From Roseospira visakhapatnamensis (lineage in GTDB: Bacteria > Pseudomonadota > Alphaproteobacteria > Rhodospirillales > Rhodospirillaceae): DNA of 64,000 bases. Shown here piece after piece: positions 20,080-28,671 of this stretch (position 1 is the stretch's first letter; each line of letters begins with the position of its first letter). Location of the stretch: the NCBI RefSeq assembly GCF_014197915.1, contig NZ_JACIGK010000005.1, positions 62,001 to 126,000 on the forward strand, written 5' to 3'. The notes below the pieces were generated by a model that had not been told where the DNA came from, ran no database searches, and was given only the letters and a program-made list of their open reading frames with translations. Position numbers and translations under genes: made by a program.

Positions 20080-20952
20080 TCACGGCACCGTATCGTTCCC
20101 GGGTCCGAACAAGCCCAGGCCGAAGTGACTGGCGAACCCGAGAACGAGAGGGCCGTCCTGTGTTTCCGGGAAGGTCAGGGTCAGGAAGCTTCCCTGGCTG
20201 TCGGGCTGGCGCTCGCTCCCCCGAGATCGAACCCGGTGAAAGTGGGTCGGGCGAAGGTCCTTGCCGCGCGTCAGGCGGAGCGTCGTCTCCGGCGTGACCT
20301 GGACCGCGTCGGCCACCTCGGGGCTCACCAGGCCGCGCCGTTTCAGCAGGCGGCGGACCTCGCCACCGTAGCGGTCGCGCTTCAAGTGGCCGGCGGCCAG
20401 GAACGGGGTCAGGCTGGTCCAGACACGGGACGAGCCGAACAACCGGCTGACCGACGCGAAGTCCACCGGCGCGCCGAAGCCGTCCAGGGCCAGAGACCAT
20501 TCCTTGACGGCCCGGGCATGGGCCTCGGCATCCCCGGACGCCCGGTCCCTGGGGTTGAGCCACAGCTTGCGCAGGCCGGACAGCTTGGCCTGCCAGTCGG
20601 GGTGAAATCCGCCCGGCAGCCAGACCGTCACATGATCGATCCAGCCGTCGTTGTCGGCGTCCTCGGGCAGCCAGAAGGCGTGGCCATGCGACGGGTCCTC
20701 GCGCAAGGCGCCGTTGTCGCCCCCATGTCCGGAGATTTCGGGCGGCGCGCAGGGGATCTTGCGGCCCGTCCGCGGGTCCCGCGTCCAGCCGAAGGTACTC
20801 ATGACGGCCACGCGCATCAGGTCGGCGATGCGGATGGTGTCCTCGACGCGCGGGCGCGGGCGGCCGGTCAGCACCCAGCGGGCCACGTCGGGCCGGTCGT
20901 CCGCGGCCGGGGCGCCACGCCGGCGGCGCCGCCGGGCGGTGGGCGCGCTCAT
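20080..20952 (-). CDS. Orphan Csb2-like protein (C-terminal half of type I-G/I-U Cas5-Cas6 fusion)
   Basis: The 290-residue protein matches, as I remember the family, the C-terminal part of Csb2/GSU0054 (TIGR02165). Matching segments are HAFWLPEDADNDGWIDHVTV followed by WLPGGFHPDW, then a THFHRVRSRG block. The end, GPLVLGFASHFGLGLFGPG, is a glycine-rich Cas6-like loop. Full Csb2 proteins are about 450-560 residues with an N-terminal Cas5-like half. Here that half is replaced by an arginine-rich stub (APTARRRRRRGAPAADD). I chose the ATG at 20952 because AAGGA lies 8 bases upstream. No cas1, cas2, cas3, cas7 or cas8 and no repeat array are in the window. The frame is intact with normal local composition, so it looks maintained rather than decaying. 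A processing endonuclease or a repurposed RNA-binding protein are both possible. Confidence 0.72.
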   Translation of the reverse strand: MSAPTARRRRRRGAPAADDRPDVARWVLTGRPRPRVEDTIRIADLMRVAVMSTFGWTRDPRTGRKIPCAPPEISGHGGDNGALREDPSHGHAFWLPEDADNDGWIDHVTVWLPGGFHPDWQAKLSGLRKLWLNPRDRASGDAEAHARAVKEWSLALDGFGAPVDFASVSRLFGSSRVWTSLTPFLAAGHLKRDRYGGEVRRLLKRRGLVSPEVADAVQVTPETTLRLTRGKDLRPTHFHRVRSRGSERQPDSQGSFLTLTFPETQDGPLVLGFASHFGLGLFGPGNDTVP

Positions 20953-21187
20953 ACCAACGGTCCTTGAGACTGACCGTTGCAGTCCGTGGCCGGCCCGCCC
21001 CCAAAAGCGGTCCGAAGACTCGCGGCATACGGCATCCCAGTCTCCGACCAGACGCCGTCTCCACGAGTCAAGGCGGGTGTCCGCCCCGGCGCCAACGACG
21101 AAGAGTGTCGTCCGGTCCGCCACAACGCAACAGGCAAAATGGGGTTAAGCAACCGCCATGGGTCGGCGCGGTGCCCGAACCCGACGA

Positions 21188-22957
21188 TCAGGACAGGGTG
21201 GCCAGGGGCACGTGGCGGGTGCGCGGGAACAGCAGGTCGATGAACCGTTCGGCCGTGGGTTGCGGTTCGTGGTTGGCCAGGCCCGGGCGCTCGTTGGCCT
21301 CGATGATCACATAGTCCGGCGCGAACGGCGACGGCACCATGAAGTCCAGCCCCACCACCGGGATCTCGATGGCCCGGGCGGCGGTGACGGCGGCGTCCAC
21401 CAGCACCCGATGCAGCCGGTCGGTGACGTCGTGAATGGTGCCGCCGGTGTGCAGGTTGGCGGTCTTGCGCACCTGGACCTGATGGCCGGCCTCGGGCACC
21501 GAGTCGAGCGTCAGCCCGAGCAGCCCCAGACACCGTTCGGTTTCGCCGTCCAGGGGAATCCGGCTCTCCCCGCCGGTGGCGGCGGCGCGCCGGCGGCTCT
21601 GCGTCTCGATCAGGTCGCGCACCACCGACCGCCCGTCGCCGACAACGCCGGCCGGCCTGCGGATGGCGCCGGCCACCACCTTGTAGTCGATGACGATGAT
21701 GCGCAGGTCCTGGCCCTCCACGAACTGCTCCAGCAGCACGGTGTCGGCCACCGTGCGCGCGTGATCGATGGCCGCCCGCACCGTCTCCAGGTCGCTCAAG
21801 TCCACGCTGATGCCCCGCCCCTGCTCGCCCCGGGCCGGTTTCACGACCACGCGACCGTGCTTGTCCAGGAAGGCGGCCACGGTGTCGTCGGAGTCCACCT
21901 CGACCTGATCGGGCACCGCCAGGTCGTGGGCGCGCAGCAGCCGCCGGGTGACGGCCTTGTCGTCGCAGCGGCTCATGGCGACGGCGCTGGTCAGCTCCGA
22001 CAGGCTCTCGCGGCAGGTGACGGCCCGGCCGCCGAGGGACAACTGGAAGAACGCGGCGTCCTCGTCCAGCACGTCCACCGAGATGCCGCGCCGACGCGCC
22101 TCGTCCGTGATGATGCGGGCATAGGGGTTGAGCTTGGCCTCCGGCGCCGGGCCGATGAACAGCTTTTCGTTGATGCTGTTCTTGTTCTTCAGGCAGAACA
22201 CCGGCACGCGCTCGAAGTTGAGTTTTTCGTAGAGGGCGATGGCCTGGGTGTTGTCGTGCATCACGGACAAATCCATGAATGTCCGGCCCTTGGCCAGGAA
22301 GTGCTCGGCCAGATGCCGGGACAGGGCCTCGCCCACGCCGGCCCGCGTGGTCTGGGGGTCCACCGCCAGCGCCCACAGGCTGGATCCATGGTCCGGATCG
22401 TTGAAGGCCCGCACGTGGTCCACGCCCATCACCACGCCGATGGGCGCGGCGGTGTCGGCGTCCTCGGCCACGAACCAGGTCAGGGTGCGGCTGTTGCGGT
22501 TCTCCTCCAGGAACCCGTCGGGCAGCGGCACCATGCCGCGCGCCCGATAGATGCGGTTGAGGGGCGCCAGATCCTCGGGCAGGCGCAGCTTGCGCACGAA
22601 AAAGCCCTGGGGGCGCCGCGCCGAGGTCCGGTAGCGGTCGAACCACAGGCGAAAGGTATGGGACGGATCCAGGAACAGGTCCTGGGGCGCCTGGGCCAGC
22701 ACCACGTGCGGATCACGCAGGTAGAAGGCGATGTCGCGCCGTCCCGGCCTCTCCCGGCGCAGGATGTCGGCGATGGCGCGTCCACTGGAGAACGTCTGGG
22801 CGAACAGCAGCCGTCCCCAGCCGCAGTCCAGGATCACGTCCTGGCGCATGTCCTTGATCTCGGGCGATTGCGGCGCCGCGCCCCAGTTCTTGAGGGACGC
22901 CATGCGCAGGCGCTCGGCGCGGGGATCGTACTGCGGGGTCCTGGCATTGGTGGTCAT
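21188..22957 (-). CDS. ngg: N-acetylglutaminylglutamine synthetase (GNAT + ATP-grasp)
   Basis: This 589-residue two-domain enzyme has a GNAT acetyltransferase region at about residues 100-270 (SSLWALAVDPQTTRAGVGEA). An ATP-grasp ligase follows at about 300-585 (VVVKPARGEQGRGISVDL, ending VIIEANERPGLANHEPQP). This fusion is characteristic of the synthetase that makes N-acetylglutaminylglutamine from two glutamines and acetyl-CoA. Its amide (NAGGN) is a compatible solute against salt stress. It follows the amidotransferase gene by 68 bases in the same direction, forming the biosynthetic pair. An M42-type peptidase that often completes this cluster is absent. Confidence 0.9.
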   Translation of the reverse strand: MTTNARTPQYDPRAERLRMASLKNWGAAPQSPEIKDMRQDVILDCGWGRLLFAQTFSSGRAIADILRRERPGRRDIAFYLRDPHVVLAQAPQDLFLDPSHTFRLWFDRYRTSARRPQGFFVRKLRLPEDLAPLNRIYRARGMVPLPDGFLEENRNSRTLTWFVAEDADTAAPIGVVMGVDHVRAFNDPDHGSSLWALAVDPQTTRAGVGEALSRHLAEHFLAKGRTFMDLSVMHDNTQAIALYEKLNFERVPVFCLKNKNSINEKLFIGPAPEAKLNPYARIITDEARRRGISVDVLDEDAAFFQLSLGGRAVTCRESLSELTSAVAMSRCDDKAVTRRLLRAHDLAVPDQVEVDSDDTVAAFLDKHGRVVVKPARGEQGRGISVDLSDLETVRAAIDHARTVADTVLLEQFVEGQDLRIIVIDYKVVAGAIRRPAGVVGDGRSVVRDLIETQSRRRAAATGGESRIPLDGETERCLGLLGLTLDSVPEAGHQVQVRKTANLHTGGTIHDVTDRLHRVLVDAAVTAARAIEIPVVGLDFMVPSPFAPDYVIIEANERPGLANHEPQPTAERFIDLLFPRTRHVPLATLS

Positions 22958-23025
22958 GGCGCGTGATCCTTCGCGAACGGTTCACGAGAGCCATCCGGCC
23001 GCCGCGCGGGTGGCGGCGTCCGGAC

Positions 23026-24798
23026 TCACAGTCCGTGGGTCTGCATCCACAGTTCCAGAAGCGCCACCTGCCAGAGCTTGGAGCCCCGCAGGGGGGTGAT
23101 ATGCCGGTCGGGCTCGGTCAGCAGGGTGTCGAGGGCGTCGGCCTGGAACAGGTCCCGCTCGCGCGCCGCCCGGCTGTGCAGGGCATCCCGCACGAAGTCC
23201 AGGTACGGCCCCTGGATGTACTTGAGCGCCGGCACCGGGAAGTACCCCTTCGGGCGATCGATCACCGCCGCCGGAATCACCCGGCGCGCGGCGGCCTTGA
23301 GCACCCCCTTGCCCTCGTCGCGCAGCTTGTGTTCGGCGGGAATGCGACCCGCCAGATCCACAAGCTCGTGATCCAGGAACGGGACACGCGCCTCCAGGCC
23401 CCAGGCCATGGTCATGTTGTCCACGCGCTTGACCGGGTCGTCCGCCAGCATGACGGTGGTGTCCAGGCGCAGGGCCTTGTCCACCGCCCGGTCGGCGCCG
23501 GGGCGGTCGAAGTGGGCCCGCACGAAGTCCAGGCTGTGGTCGCCATTCACGAAGCGCGGATGCACGACCCGGCTGAACTCCCGGTGATCGCGATCGAAGA
23601 ACACCCGCGCGTAGTCGCCGACCGGATCGTTCGAGTCCACCAGCGGCGGATACCAGTGATAGCCACCGAAGACCTCGTCTGCGCCCTGTCCCGACTGCAC
23701 GACGATGACGTGCTTCGAGACCTCCTTGGACAGCAGATAGAAGCCCACGTTGTCGTAGCTGACCATGGGCTCGTTCATGGCCCGGAAGGTCTCGGGCAGC
23801 GTGTCCAGCAAACGCTCCGACGGCACGAAAATGCGGTGGTGATCGGTGCCGTAGTGCTCGGCGACGATGTCCGAGTACTGGAACTCGTCACCGCTTTCGC
23901 CGCCCGCGGCCTCGAACCCGACGGAGAACGTCTTCAGGCCGGTCTGCCCTTCCTCGGCCAGCAAGCCGGTGATCAGGCTGGAGTCCAGGCCGCCGGACAG
24001 CAGCACGCCCACCGGCACGTCGGCCACCAGGCGGCGGCGCACCGCCGTCCGCAGGGACTCCAGGACCAGATCCTGCCAGTCCTCGAAGGAGCGCCTGAGG
24101 TCGTCGCCGGCCGGCTGCACGGCCATCGTCCAGTAGGTCATGTCCTTGCGGGTGCCGTCGGGCTCGATCACCGCCACCGTGGCCGGCGGCAGCTTGCGCA
24201 CGCCCTTGAGGATGGTATGCGGCGGCGGCACCACGGCATGGAAGGTCAGGTAGTGGTGCAGGGCCACCGGATCGATGGCCGTATCCACGTCGCCGGCCGC
24301 CAGCAGCGCCGGCAGCGACGAGGCGAAGCGCAGCCGCCCCGGCCCCTCGGCCAGATACAGCGGCTTGATGCCCAGCCGATCGCGCGCCAGCACCACCCGG
24401 CCGCTGTCGCGTTCCCAAAGGCAGAACGCGAACATGCCCTGGAAGCGGCGCACGCAGTCGCGCCCCCAGGCGTGATACGCCTTGAGGATCACCTCGGTGT
24501 CGCCGTGGGAAAAGAACGTGTAGCCCTTGGCGATCAGGTCGTCGCGAAGCTGGGGATAGTTGTAGATGCAGCCGTTGAAGACGATGGCCAACCCAAGCGC
24601 CGGGTCGACCATGGGCTGCTGCGCGTGGTCCGACAGGTCGATGACCTTCAGCCGGCGATGGCCGAGGGCGATGCGCCCCTGCGCGAAGACGCCGCCGCCG
24701 TCGGGTCCGCGCGGCACCATGACCTCGGCCATGGCCTGCACCGCCCCGACGTCCGCCGCTCCACCGTCCAGTCGAAACTCGCCGCACACCCCACACAT
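23026..24798 (-). CDS. asnO: N-acetylglutaminylglutamine amidotransferase (asparagine synthase family)
   Basis: The 590-residue protein begins MCGVCGEFRLDGG, so Cys2 is the nucleophile of a class II glutamine amidotransferase domain (residues 1-210). The synthetase domain has the ATP-pyrophosphatase loop VLLSGGLDSSLITGLLAEEG and a later SGQGADEVFGGYHWY stretch. It converts N-acetylglutaminylglutamine to its amide. The pairing with the downstream synthetase makes this function clearer than plain asparagine synthesis. No consensus promoter is certain in the 159-base upstream gap. Confidence 0.9.
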   Translation of the reverse strand: MCGVCGEFRLDGGAADVGAVQAMAEVMVPRGPDGGGVFAQGRIALGHRRLKVIDLSDHAQQPMVDPALGLAIVFNGCIYNYPQLRDDLIAKGYTFFSHGDTEVILKAYHAWGRDCVRRFQGMFAFCLWERDSGRVVLARDRLGIKPLYLAEGPGRLRFASSLPALLAAGDVDTAIDPVALHHYLTFHAVVPPPHTILKGVRKLPPATVAVIEPDGTRKDMTYWTMAVQPAGDDLRRSFEDWQDLVLESLRTAVRRRLVADVPVGVLLSGGLDSSLITGLLAEEGQTGLKTFSVGFEAAGGESGDEFQYSDIVAEHYGTDHHRIFVPSERLLDTLPETFRAMNEPMVSYDNVGFYLLSKEVSKHVIVVQSGQGADEVFGGYHWYPPLVDSNDPVGDYARVFFDRDHREFSRVVHPRFVNGDHSLDFVRAHFDRPGADRAVDKALRLDTTVMLADDPVKRVDNMTMAWGLEARVPFLDHELVDLAGRIPAEHKLRDEGKGVLKAAARRVIPAAVIDRPKGYFPVPALKYIQGPYLDFVRDALHSRAARERDLFQADALDTLLTEPDRHITPLRGSKLWQVALLELWMQTHGL

Positions 24799-24957
24799 GA
24801 TCCGTCGCGTCTCCCGTGTCCTACTTTTCAATGCATATGCGCAATGAAACGACCGGAAGACGTGGACGCCGGCCCCTCACGCACCGCAACAGGGGCCAAG
24901 AGTGACCATTTCGTGGGCGGATGTCCACCCCGTGCTGTCTGGTGCCCAAAAATTGGC

Positions 24958-26163
24958 TTATTTCAACCCGGGCGCTTCCGGAACCAGCCGCGCCAGCATG
25001 CCCTCGGACTCGTCGGTCAGCAGGTAGAGCGCGCCGTCCGGCCCCACCTCCAGGGCACGGAGTCGCCCCAGGTCGCCCTCCAGAAAGCGCTCCTCGGTCA
25101 CCACCCGGTCACCGTCCATCTCCAGGCGGGCGATCAGGCGCGCCTTGAGGGCGCCCACGAACAGGTCGCCCCGCCAGTTGGGGAACAGGTCGCCGTCGTA
25201 GATCGCCAGCCCGGACGGAGCGATGGACGGCACCCAGGTCCAGACGGGCGGGGTCATGCCGGGCTTCTCGCGTCCCTCGCCGATGGGAAGGCCGCTGTAG
25301 GCGCGCCCGTGGGTGACCACCGGCCAGCCGTAGTTGACGCCGGCGCGGGCCAGATTGACCTCGTCGCCGCCGCGCGGGCCGTGCTCATGGAACCACACGG
25401 CGCCGGTGTCGGGATGCACGTCCATGCCCTGGCCGTTGCGCGTGCCCAGCGCATAGATCTCCGGCCGCACGCCGGCCCGGCCGACAAAGGGATTGTCGTC
25501 GGGGATGGCGCCGTCCGGATGCAGGCGCAGCAGCTTCCCCGCCAGATCCATGGGATCCTGGGCGCGGTCGCCGTCCCCCCGCTCGCCGGTGGTGATGTAC
25601 AGCATGCCGTCACCGCCGAACGCCAGCCGCGCGCCGAAATGGCGTCCGCCACGCCCGGTGGGCAGCGCGTCGACGATCACCTCGACATCGCGCAAGGTAT
25701 GGCCCGCCCGGTCGAACACCGCGCGCACCACCCGCGTGTGCGCGCGCCCGCCACCGTCGGGATGGGAGAGGGAGAGGTAGATCCAGCCGGTCCGGTCGAC
25801 GTCTGGATGGACCAGCACGTCCAGCAGGCCACCCTGGCCCGAGGCCCAGACGGCCGGCACGCCGTCGATGGGGCGCGGATCCAGACGACCGTCGGCCCAC
25901 AGCCGCAGGCGACCGTCACGCTCGGTGATCAGCGCCGCGCCATCCGGCAGGAAGGTCAGCGCCCAGGGGTAGGACAGCGCCCGAGTCAGCACCTCCACCC
26001 GGACGGCATGGCCGTCCACAACCGCTCGCGGCGCCGCCGTCGCCGTGGTCCCGTGGGTCCCCAGCGACACCGCCACGACCAGGGCCAGCACCGCGCGCCA
26101 CGCGCGCCCCAGTCCCGGTCCCGTCCTCGGGAGCCCGGCCAGCCGTTCGCATTTGGTGGACAT
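24958..26163 (-). CDS. Exported PQQ-dependent sugar dehydrogenase (GSDH family)
   Basis: This 401-residue beta-propeller enzyme has a basic N-terminus and a signal sequence (AVLALVVAVSLGTHGTTATA). Family marks include YPWALTFLPDGAALITERDG, GGRHFGARLAFGGDGMLYIT and HEHGPRGGDEVNLARAGVNY followed by GWP. Such soluble aldose dehydrogenases oxidise sugars in the periplasm using pyrroloquinoline quinone. No PQQ biosynthesis gene is in the window. GGAGGAG lies just before the ATG at 26163. The gene lies 73 bases downstream of the glycosyltransferase in the opposite convention: both are leftward, but this gene is transcribed after the glycosyltransferase only if read-through crosses the amply spaced 26164-26236 gap. 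Confidence 0.85.
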   Translation of the reverse strand: MSTKCERLAGLPRTGPGLGRAWRAVLALVVAVSLGTHGTTATAAPRAVVDGHAVRVEVLTRALSYPWALTFLPDGAALITERDGRLRLWADGRLDPRPIDGVPAVWASGQGGLLDVLVHPDVDRTGWIYLSLSHPDGGGRAHTRVVRAVFDRAGHTLRDVEVIVDALPTGRGGRHFGARLAFGGDGMLYITTGERGDGDRAQDPMDLAGKLLRLHPDGAIPDDNPFVGRAGVRPEIYALGTRNGQGMDVHPDTGAVWFHEHGPRGGDEVNLARAGVNYGWPVVTHGRAYSGLPIGEGREKPGMTPPVWTWVPSIAPSGLAIYDGDLFPNWRGDLFVGALKARLIARLEMDGDRVVTEERFLEGDLGRLRALEVGPDGALYLLTDESEGMLARLVPEAPGLK

Positions 26164-26236
26164 CGTTACTCTCCTCCCGCGTCACCACCCGAGCGATCGT
26201 TGCTCGATCGGCATGTGGGACAGCGGAAGACCCGGC

Positions 26237-27229
26237 TCAAGGCGTCGCCGCACAGGCGGCCCGGCGGGCCGGCACGCCGCCGATGATCTGACCCAGCCGC
26301 CAGGACAGCACGGCCGTCGTCAGCGCGCCGGCGGCGGTGCGCAGGGTCGCCAGGGGATCGCGCAGGGCCAGGGTGGCGTCGATCACCAGCGCCTGCGCCA
26401 GCACCGACAGCGGCCGCAGCCGGTCACCCTCGCCCGCCGCCAGCAGCGCGCGCGCGAACCCCCGGCGCCGCCAGGCCCGAGACCGCCGGCAGGCGGACCG
26501 CACGGCGCTCCCGCCCGCTCCGTTCCGATCGTCGGTCCGGCACAGGCGGTCGACGGCCCGCACGCCCGCCAGGTCGCTCGCGACCGACAGCACCTGGTCG
26601 GCCTGGCCGGCGATCCGCCCCCAGCCCAGGGTGGCCACGGTGATGGCGCGGACGACGCCGCCCTCGGCGAGGATCCGCAGCAGCCAGGCGCGATCCGAGC
26701 ACGGCTCCAGCGCGGGGTCGAACCCGCCCAGGGCGTCCCAATCGATGCGGCGCACCGCCAGCACATCGCCGTCGTCGTCGGCGTGCAGGTCGGCGATCAC
26801 CTCGGCCGCGCGCAGGTCGTGGTCGGGGATCACGATCCCCTCGACACGACCCCGCACCACCGTGACCGCGGGGTGGGCGCGCAGGCAGGTGACCATGCGG
26901 GCCAGCGCCGTCGGCTCCAGGAAGGCGCCGGCATCCAGGAACACCAGCACGTCCCCCAGGGCGGACTCCGCGCCCTTGTTGCGCACCACCGCCCGGTCGC
27001 CGAACGGCGCGCGAACGGGGCGCACGCGCGGGTCGACGCGGGCCAGGCCACGGACATGCGCCCGGACACCGGTGTCCAGGTCGGGGACCATGACAATCAG
27101 TTCCAGCGCATCAAGGCTGCTGGACAGCACGGACAAGAGCGTCGGTTGGACCGTGTCGACACCCTGCGGCACGGTCATGATCACGGATACGACAGGATCC
27201 CGAGAGACCATTGAGGGAACCTTAGACAT
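26237..27229 (-). CDS. Family 2-like glycosyltransferase
   Basis: The 330-residue protein has a GT-A type N-terminal half: VVSVIMTVPQGVDTVQPTLL, DALELIVMVPD, RNKGAESALGDVLVFLDAG and a later RRIDWDALGGFDPAL. These match the nucleotide-binding and acceptor regions of family 2 enzymes. The C-terminal 120 residues are arginine- and alanine-rich with a weak hydrophobic end and no recognised domain. I chose the ATG at 27229 because AAGGAG lies 7 bases upstream. The sugar and acceptor are unknown, and no polysaccharide cluster surrounds it. Confidence 0.75.
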   Translation of the reverse strand: MSKVPSMVSRDPVVSVIMTVPQGVDTVQPTLLSVLSSSLDALELIVMVPDLDTGVRAHVRGLARVDPRVRPVRAPFGDRAVVRNKGAESALGDVLVFLDAGAFLEPTALARMVTCLRAHPAVTVVRGRVEGIVIPDHDLRAAEVIADLHADDDGDVLAVRRIDWDALGGFDPALEPCSDRAWLLRILAEGGVVRAITVATLGWGRIAGQADQVLSVASDLAGVRAVDRLCRTDDRNGAGGSAVRSACRRSRAWRRRGFARALLAAGEGDRLRPLSVLAQALVIDATLALRDPLATLRTAAGALTTAVLSWRLGQIIGGVPARRAACAATP

Positions 27230-27407
27230 GGCGGAACTCCTTGGCGCGAGACCGAAGACATGCACCCTTAAGCGCATGCGCCATGCCAGGACGCTCCGCC
27301 GCCAAACCACACCATAGGATATAGCCGAGTATCACGAACCTCAGAGGGATCTCGGTCACTCCGGCACGAATCCCGTGCTCGACCGGCGGTCGTCGATGCC
27401 GCCGTGT

Positions 27408-27442
27408 CAGAATGACTTCCACAAACAGCCATTCTGAGAATG
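27408..27442. repeat. Interlocked inverted repeats upstream of the glycosyltransferase
   Basis: CAGAATG (27408-27414) is inverted to CATTCTG (27430-27436), which is itself the left part of the perfect palindrome CATTCTGAGAATG (27430-27442). These three half-sites lie about 180-210 bases upstream of the glycosyltransferase start and look like an operator for a dimeric regulator. Confidence 0.5.
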
Positions 27443-27464
27443 CAACATGTCGCCAACGACCTCA

Positions 27465-27488
27465 ATGATCGTATACAAAAACGATCAT
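27465..27488 (-). terminator. Hairpin after the inositol-phosphatase-family gene
   Basis: ATGATCGT (27465-27472) and ACGATCAT (27481-27488) form a perfect 8-base stem with an 8-base loop, 24 bases past the stop of the leftward gene. The T-run is in the loop rather than after the stem, so terminator activity is uncertain. Confidence 0.4.
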
Positions 27489-27511
27489 CACCATACAGGC
27501 TCGACGACGCG

Positions 27512-28309
27512 TCAGCGCCCGACCCGCGCGCCCATCAACCCTGTCATGCGCGTCCACGACGCCTTGTCCGGCGCGAAGACGATGTCGCCGGCCCGCAGGG
27601 TCGGCGCGTACGCGGATCCGTCGATCAGGCGCCCATAGCCGCCCGCCTCGGCGTGGATCAGCACGCCGGCGGCGTGATCCCAGGGCATCAGCCGGGAGAA
27701 GGCGGCGAACTGGAAGTCGTTGGTCACCAGGCGAAGATAGACCTGCGCGGCACTGCGAATGACGGGCACCGTCCGCACGTGCCCCCTCAAGGCCCGCTCG
27801 CGCGGGCCGAAGGCACACCCCCGAAACGCGTCCAGCGGTCCGGGTGGAGACGTCACCCGCGCGGGCTGGCCGTTCACGGTGGCGCCGGCGCCCAACTCCG
27901 CCATCGCCAGGCGCTCCGCCAGGGGATCGAGGATCCAGCCGGCCACCGTCTCGCCGCGATGGACCAGCGCCACGATCACGCCAAACGCGGGCTCACCCCG
28001 ACTGAAGTTGCCGGTGCCGTCCACGGGATCGACCACCCACACCGGCCGGTCTCCGCTCAGGCGGTCGAGCACCGCGCGGTCGGCGTAGACCGCCTCCTCG
28101 CCCACCACCACGGATCCGGGCAGCAGGTCCGGCAGACGCCGGGTGAGGGCGCGCTCGGCCTCGATATCGGCCAGGGTCACCAGATCCTCGGACGAGGACT
28201 TGGCGTGAATGTCGGTGTCGGCCAGATTGCGGAATCGAGGCAGGATCTCGGTCGCCGCCACCTCATCGAGCACCGCGGCCACCGCTGTCATGGACACAAA
28301 CTGAGTCAT
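27512..28309 (-). CDS. Inositol monophosphatase family protein
   Basis: The 265-residue protein has all the metal-binding marks of the family: GEEAV (about residue 70), WVVDPVDGTGNFSRG (about 90-104) and MPWDHAAGVLIHAEAGG near 220. Enzymes of this fold dephosphorylate inositol phosphate, histidinol phosphate or similar sugar phosphates with magnesium. The sequence alone does not choose the substrate. I chose the ATG at 28309 (MTQFVSMTAV). A small unknown gene lies 55 bases upstream in the same direction. Confidence 0.85.
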   Translation of the reverse strand: MTQFVSMTAVAAVLDEVAATEILPRFRNLADTDIHAKSSSEDLVTLADIEAERALTRRLPDLLPGSVVVGEEAVYADRAVLDRLSGDRPVWVVDPVDGTGNFSRGEPAFGVIVALVHRGETVAGWILDPLAERLAMAELGAGATVNGQPARVTSPPGPLDAFRGCAFGPRERALRGHVRTVPVIRSAAQVYLRLVTNDFQFAAFSRLMPWDHAAGVLIHAEAGGYGRLIDGSAYAPTLRAGDIVFAPDKASWTRMTGLMGARVGR

Positions 28310-28364
28310 GGGGCTTCGTGTACGCCAGCCACCGCGTTCGGGCAAGGAGAACGGCGCCGGAGGG

Positions 28365-28634
28365 TCACCCCTGATACAACTCCCGGTCGCGGTGATACGC
28401 CGCGCGCAGGTCCGCCAGCTTCCCGGCGACCGTCGCGTCGTGTTCCGCCTGCTGCATCATCAGCCGGGTTGCGAAGGCGGCGAAGGCCACCGCATCTCCC
28501 TTGCCGCGCAGGTCATGGGCGGCGGCGATCTCGTCCAGGTAGCCATGCACCAGCCCCTGGGCCATGACGTTCAACTGCCGCTTGACGAGGTGGTTCTTGC
28601 CGCGCCATTTGCGCTGCGCCTCGGTGGTGGCCAT
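28365..28634 (-). CDS. Small protein, possible ribbon-helix-helix fold
   Basis: The 89-residue protein begins MATTEAQRKWRGKNHLVKRQ. I do not recognise it. A basic N-terminus, a short possible strand (VKRQLNVMA) and two helices (GYLDEIAAAHDLRGKGDAVA then FAAFATRLMMQQ) would fit a small DNA-binding protein of the MetJ/Arc type, but this is a guess from pattern alone. GGAGGGGGA lies just before the ATG. It lies between hflX and the phosphatase-family gene, all leftward, with gaps of 37 and 55 bases, so it may be co-transcribed with them. Confidence 0.65.
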   Translation of the reverse strand: MATTEAQRKWRGKNHLVKRQLNVMAQGLVHGYLDEIAAAHDLRGKGDAVAFAAFATRLMMQQAEHDATVAGKLADLRAAYHRDRELYQG

Positions 28635-28671
28635 GGCGTCCCCCTCCCCCGGTGTTCGCCGCGATCCGGCG

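Noticed and set aside
17192-21064. A very long leftward open frame opposite the second chemoreceptor, running into the Csb2-like region
   Set aside because: It is antisense to a clear receptor gene and has the biased His/Gly/Arg/Leu composition of a shadow frame.
19991-21187. Search for CRISPR repeats around the Csb2-like gene
   Set aside because: No direct repeats with regular spacing are present in either flank.
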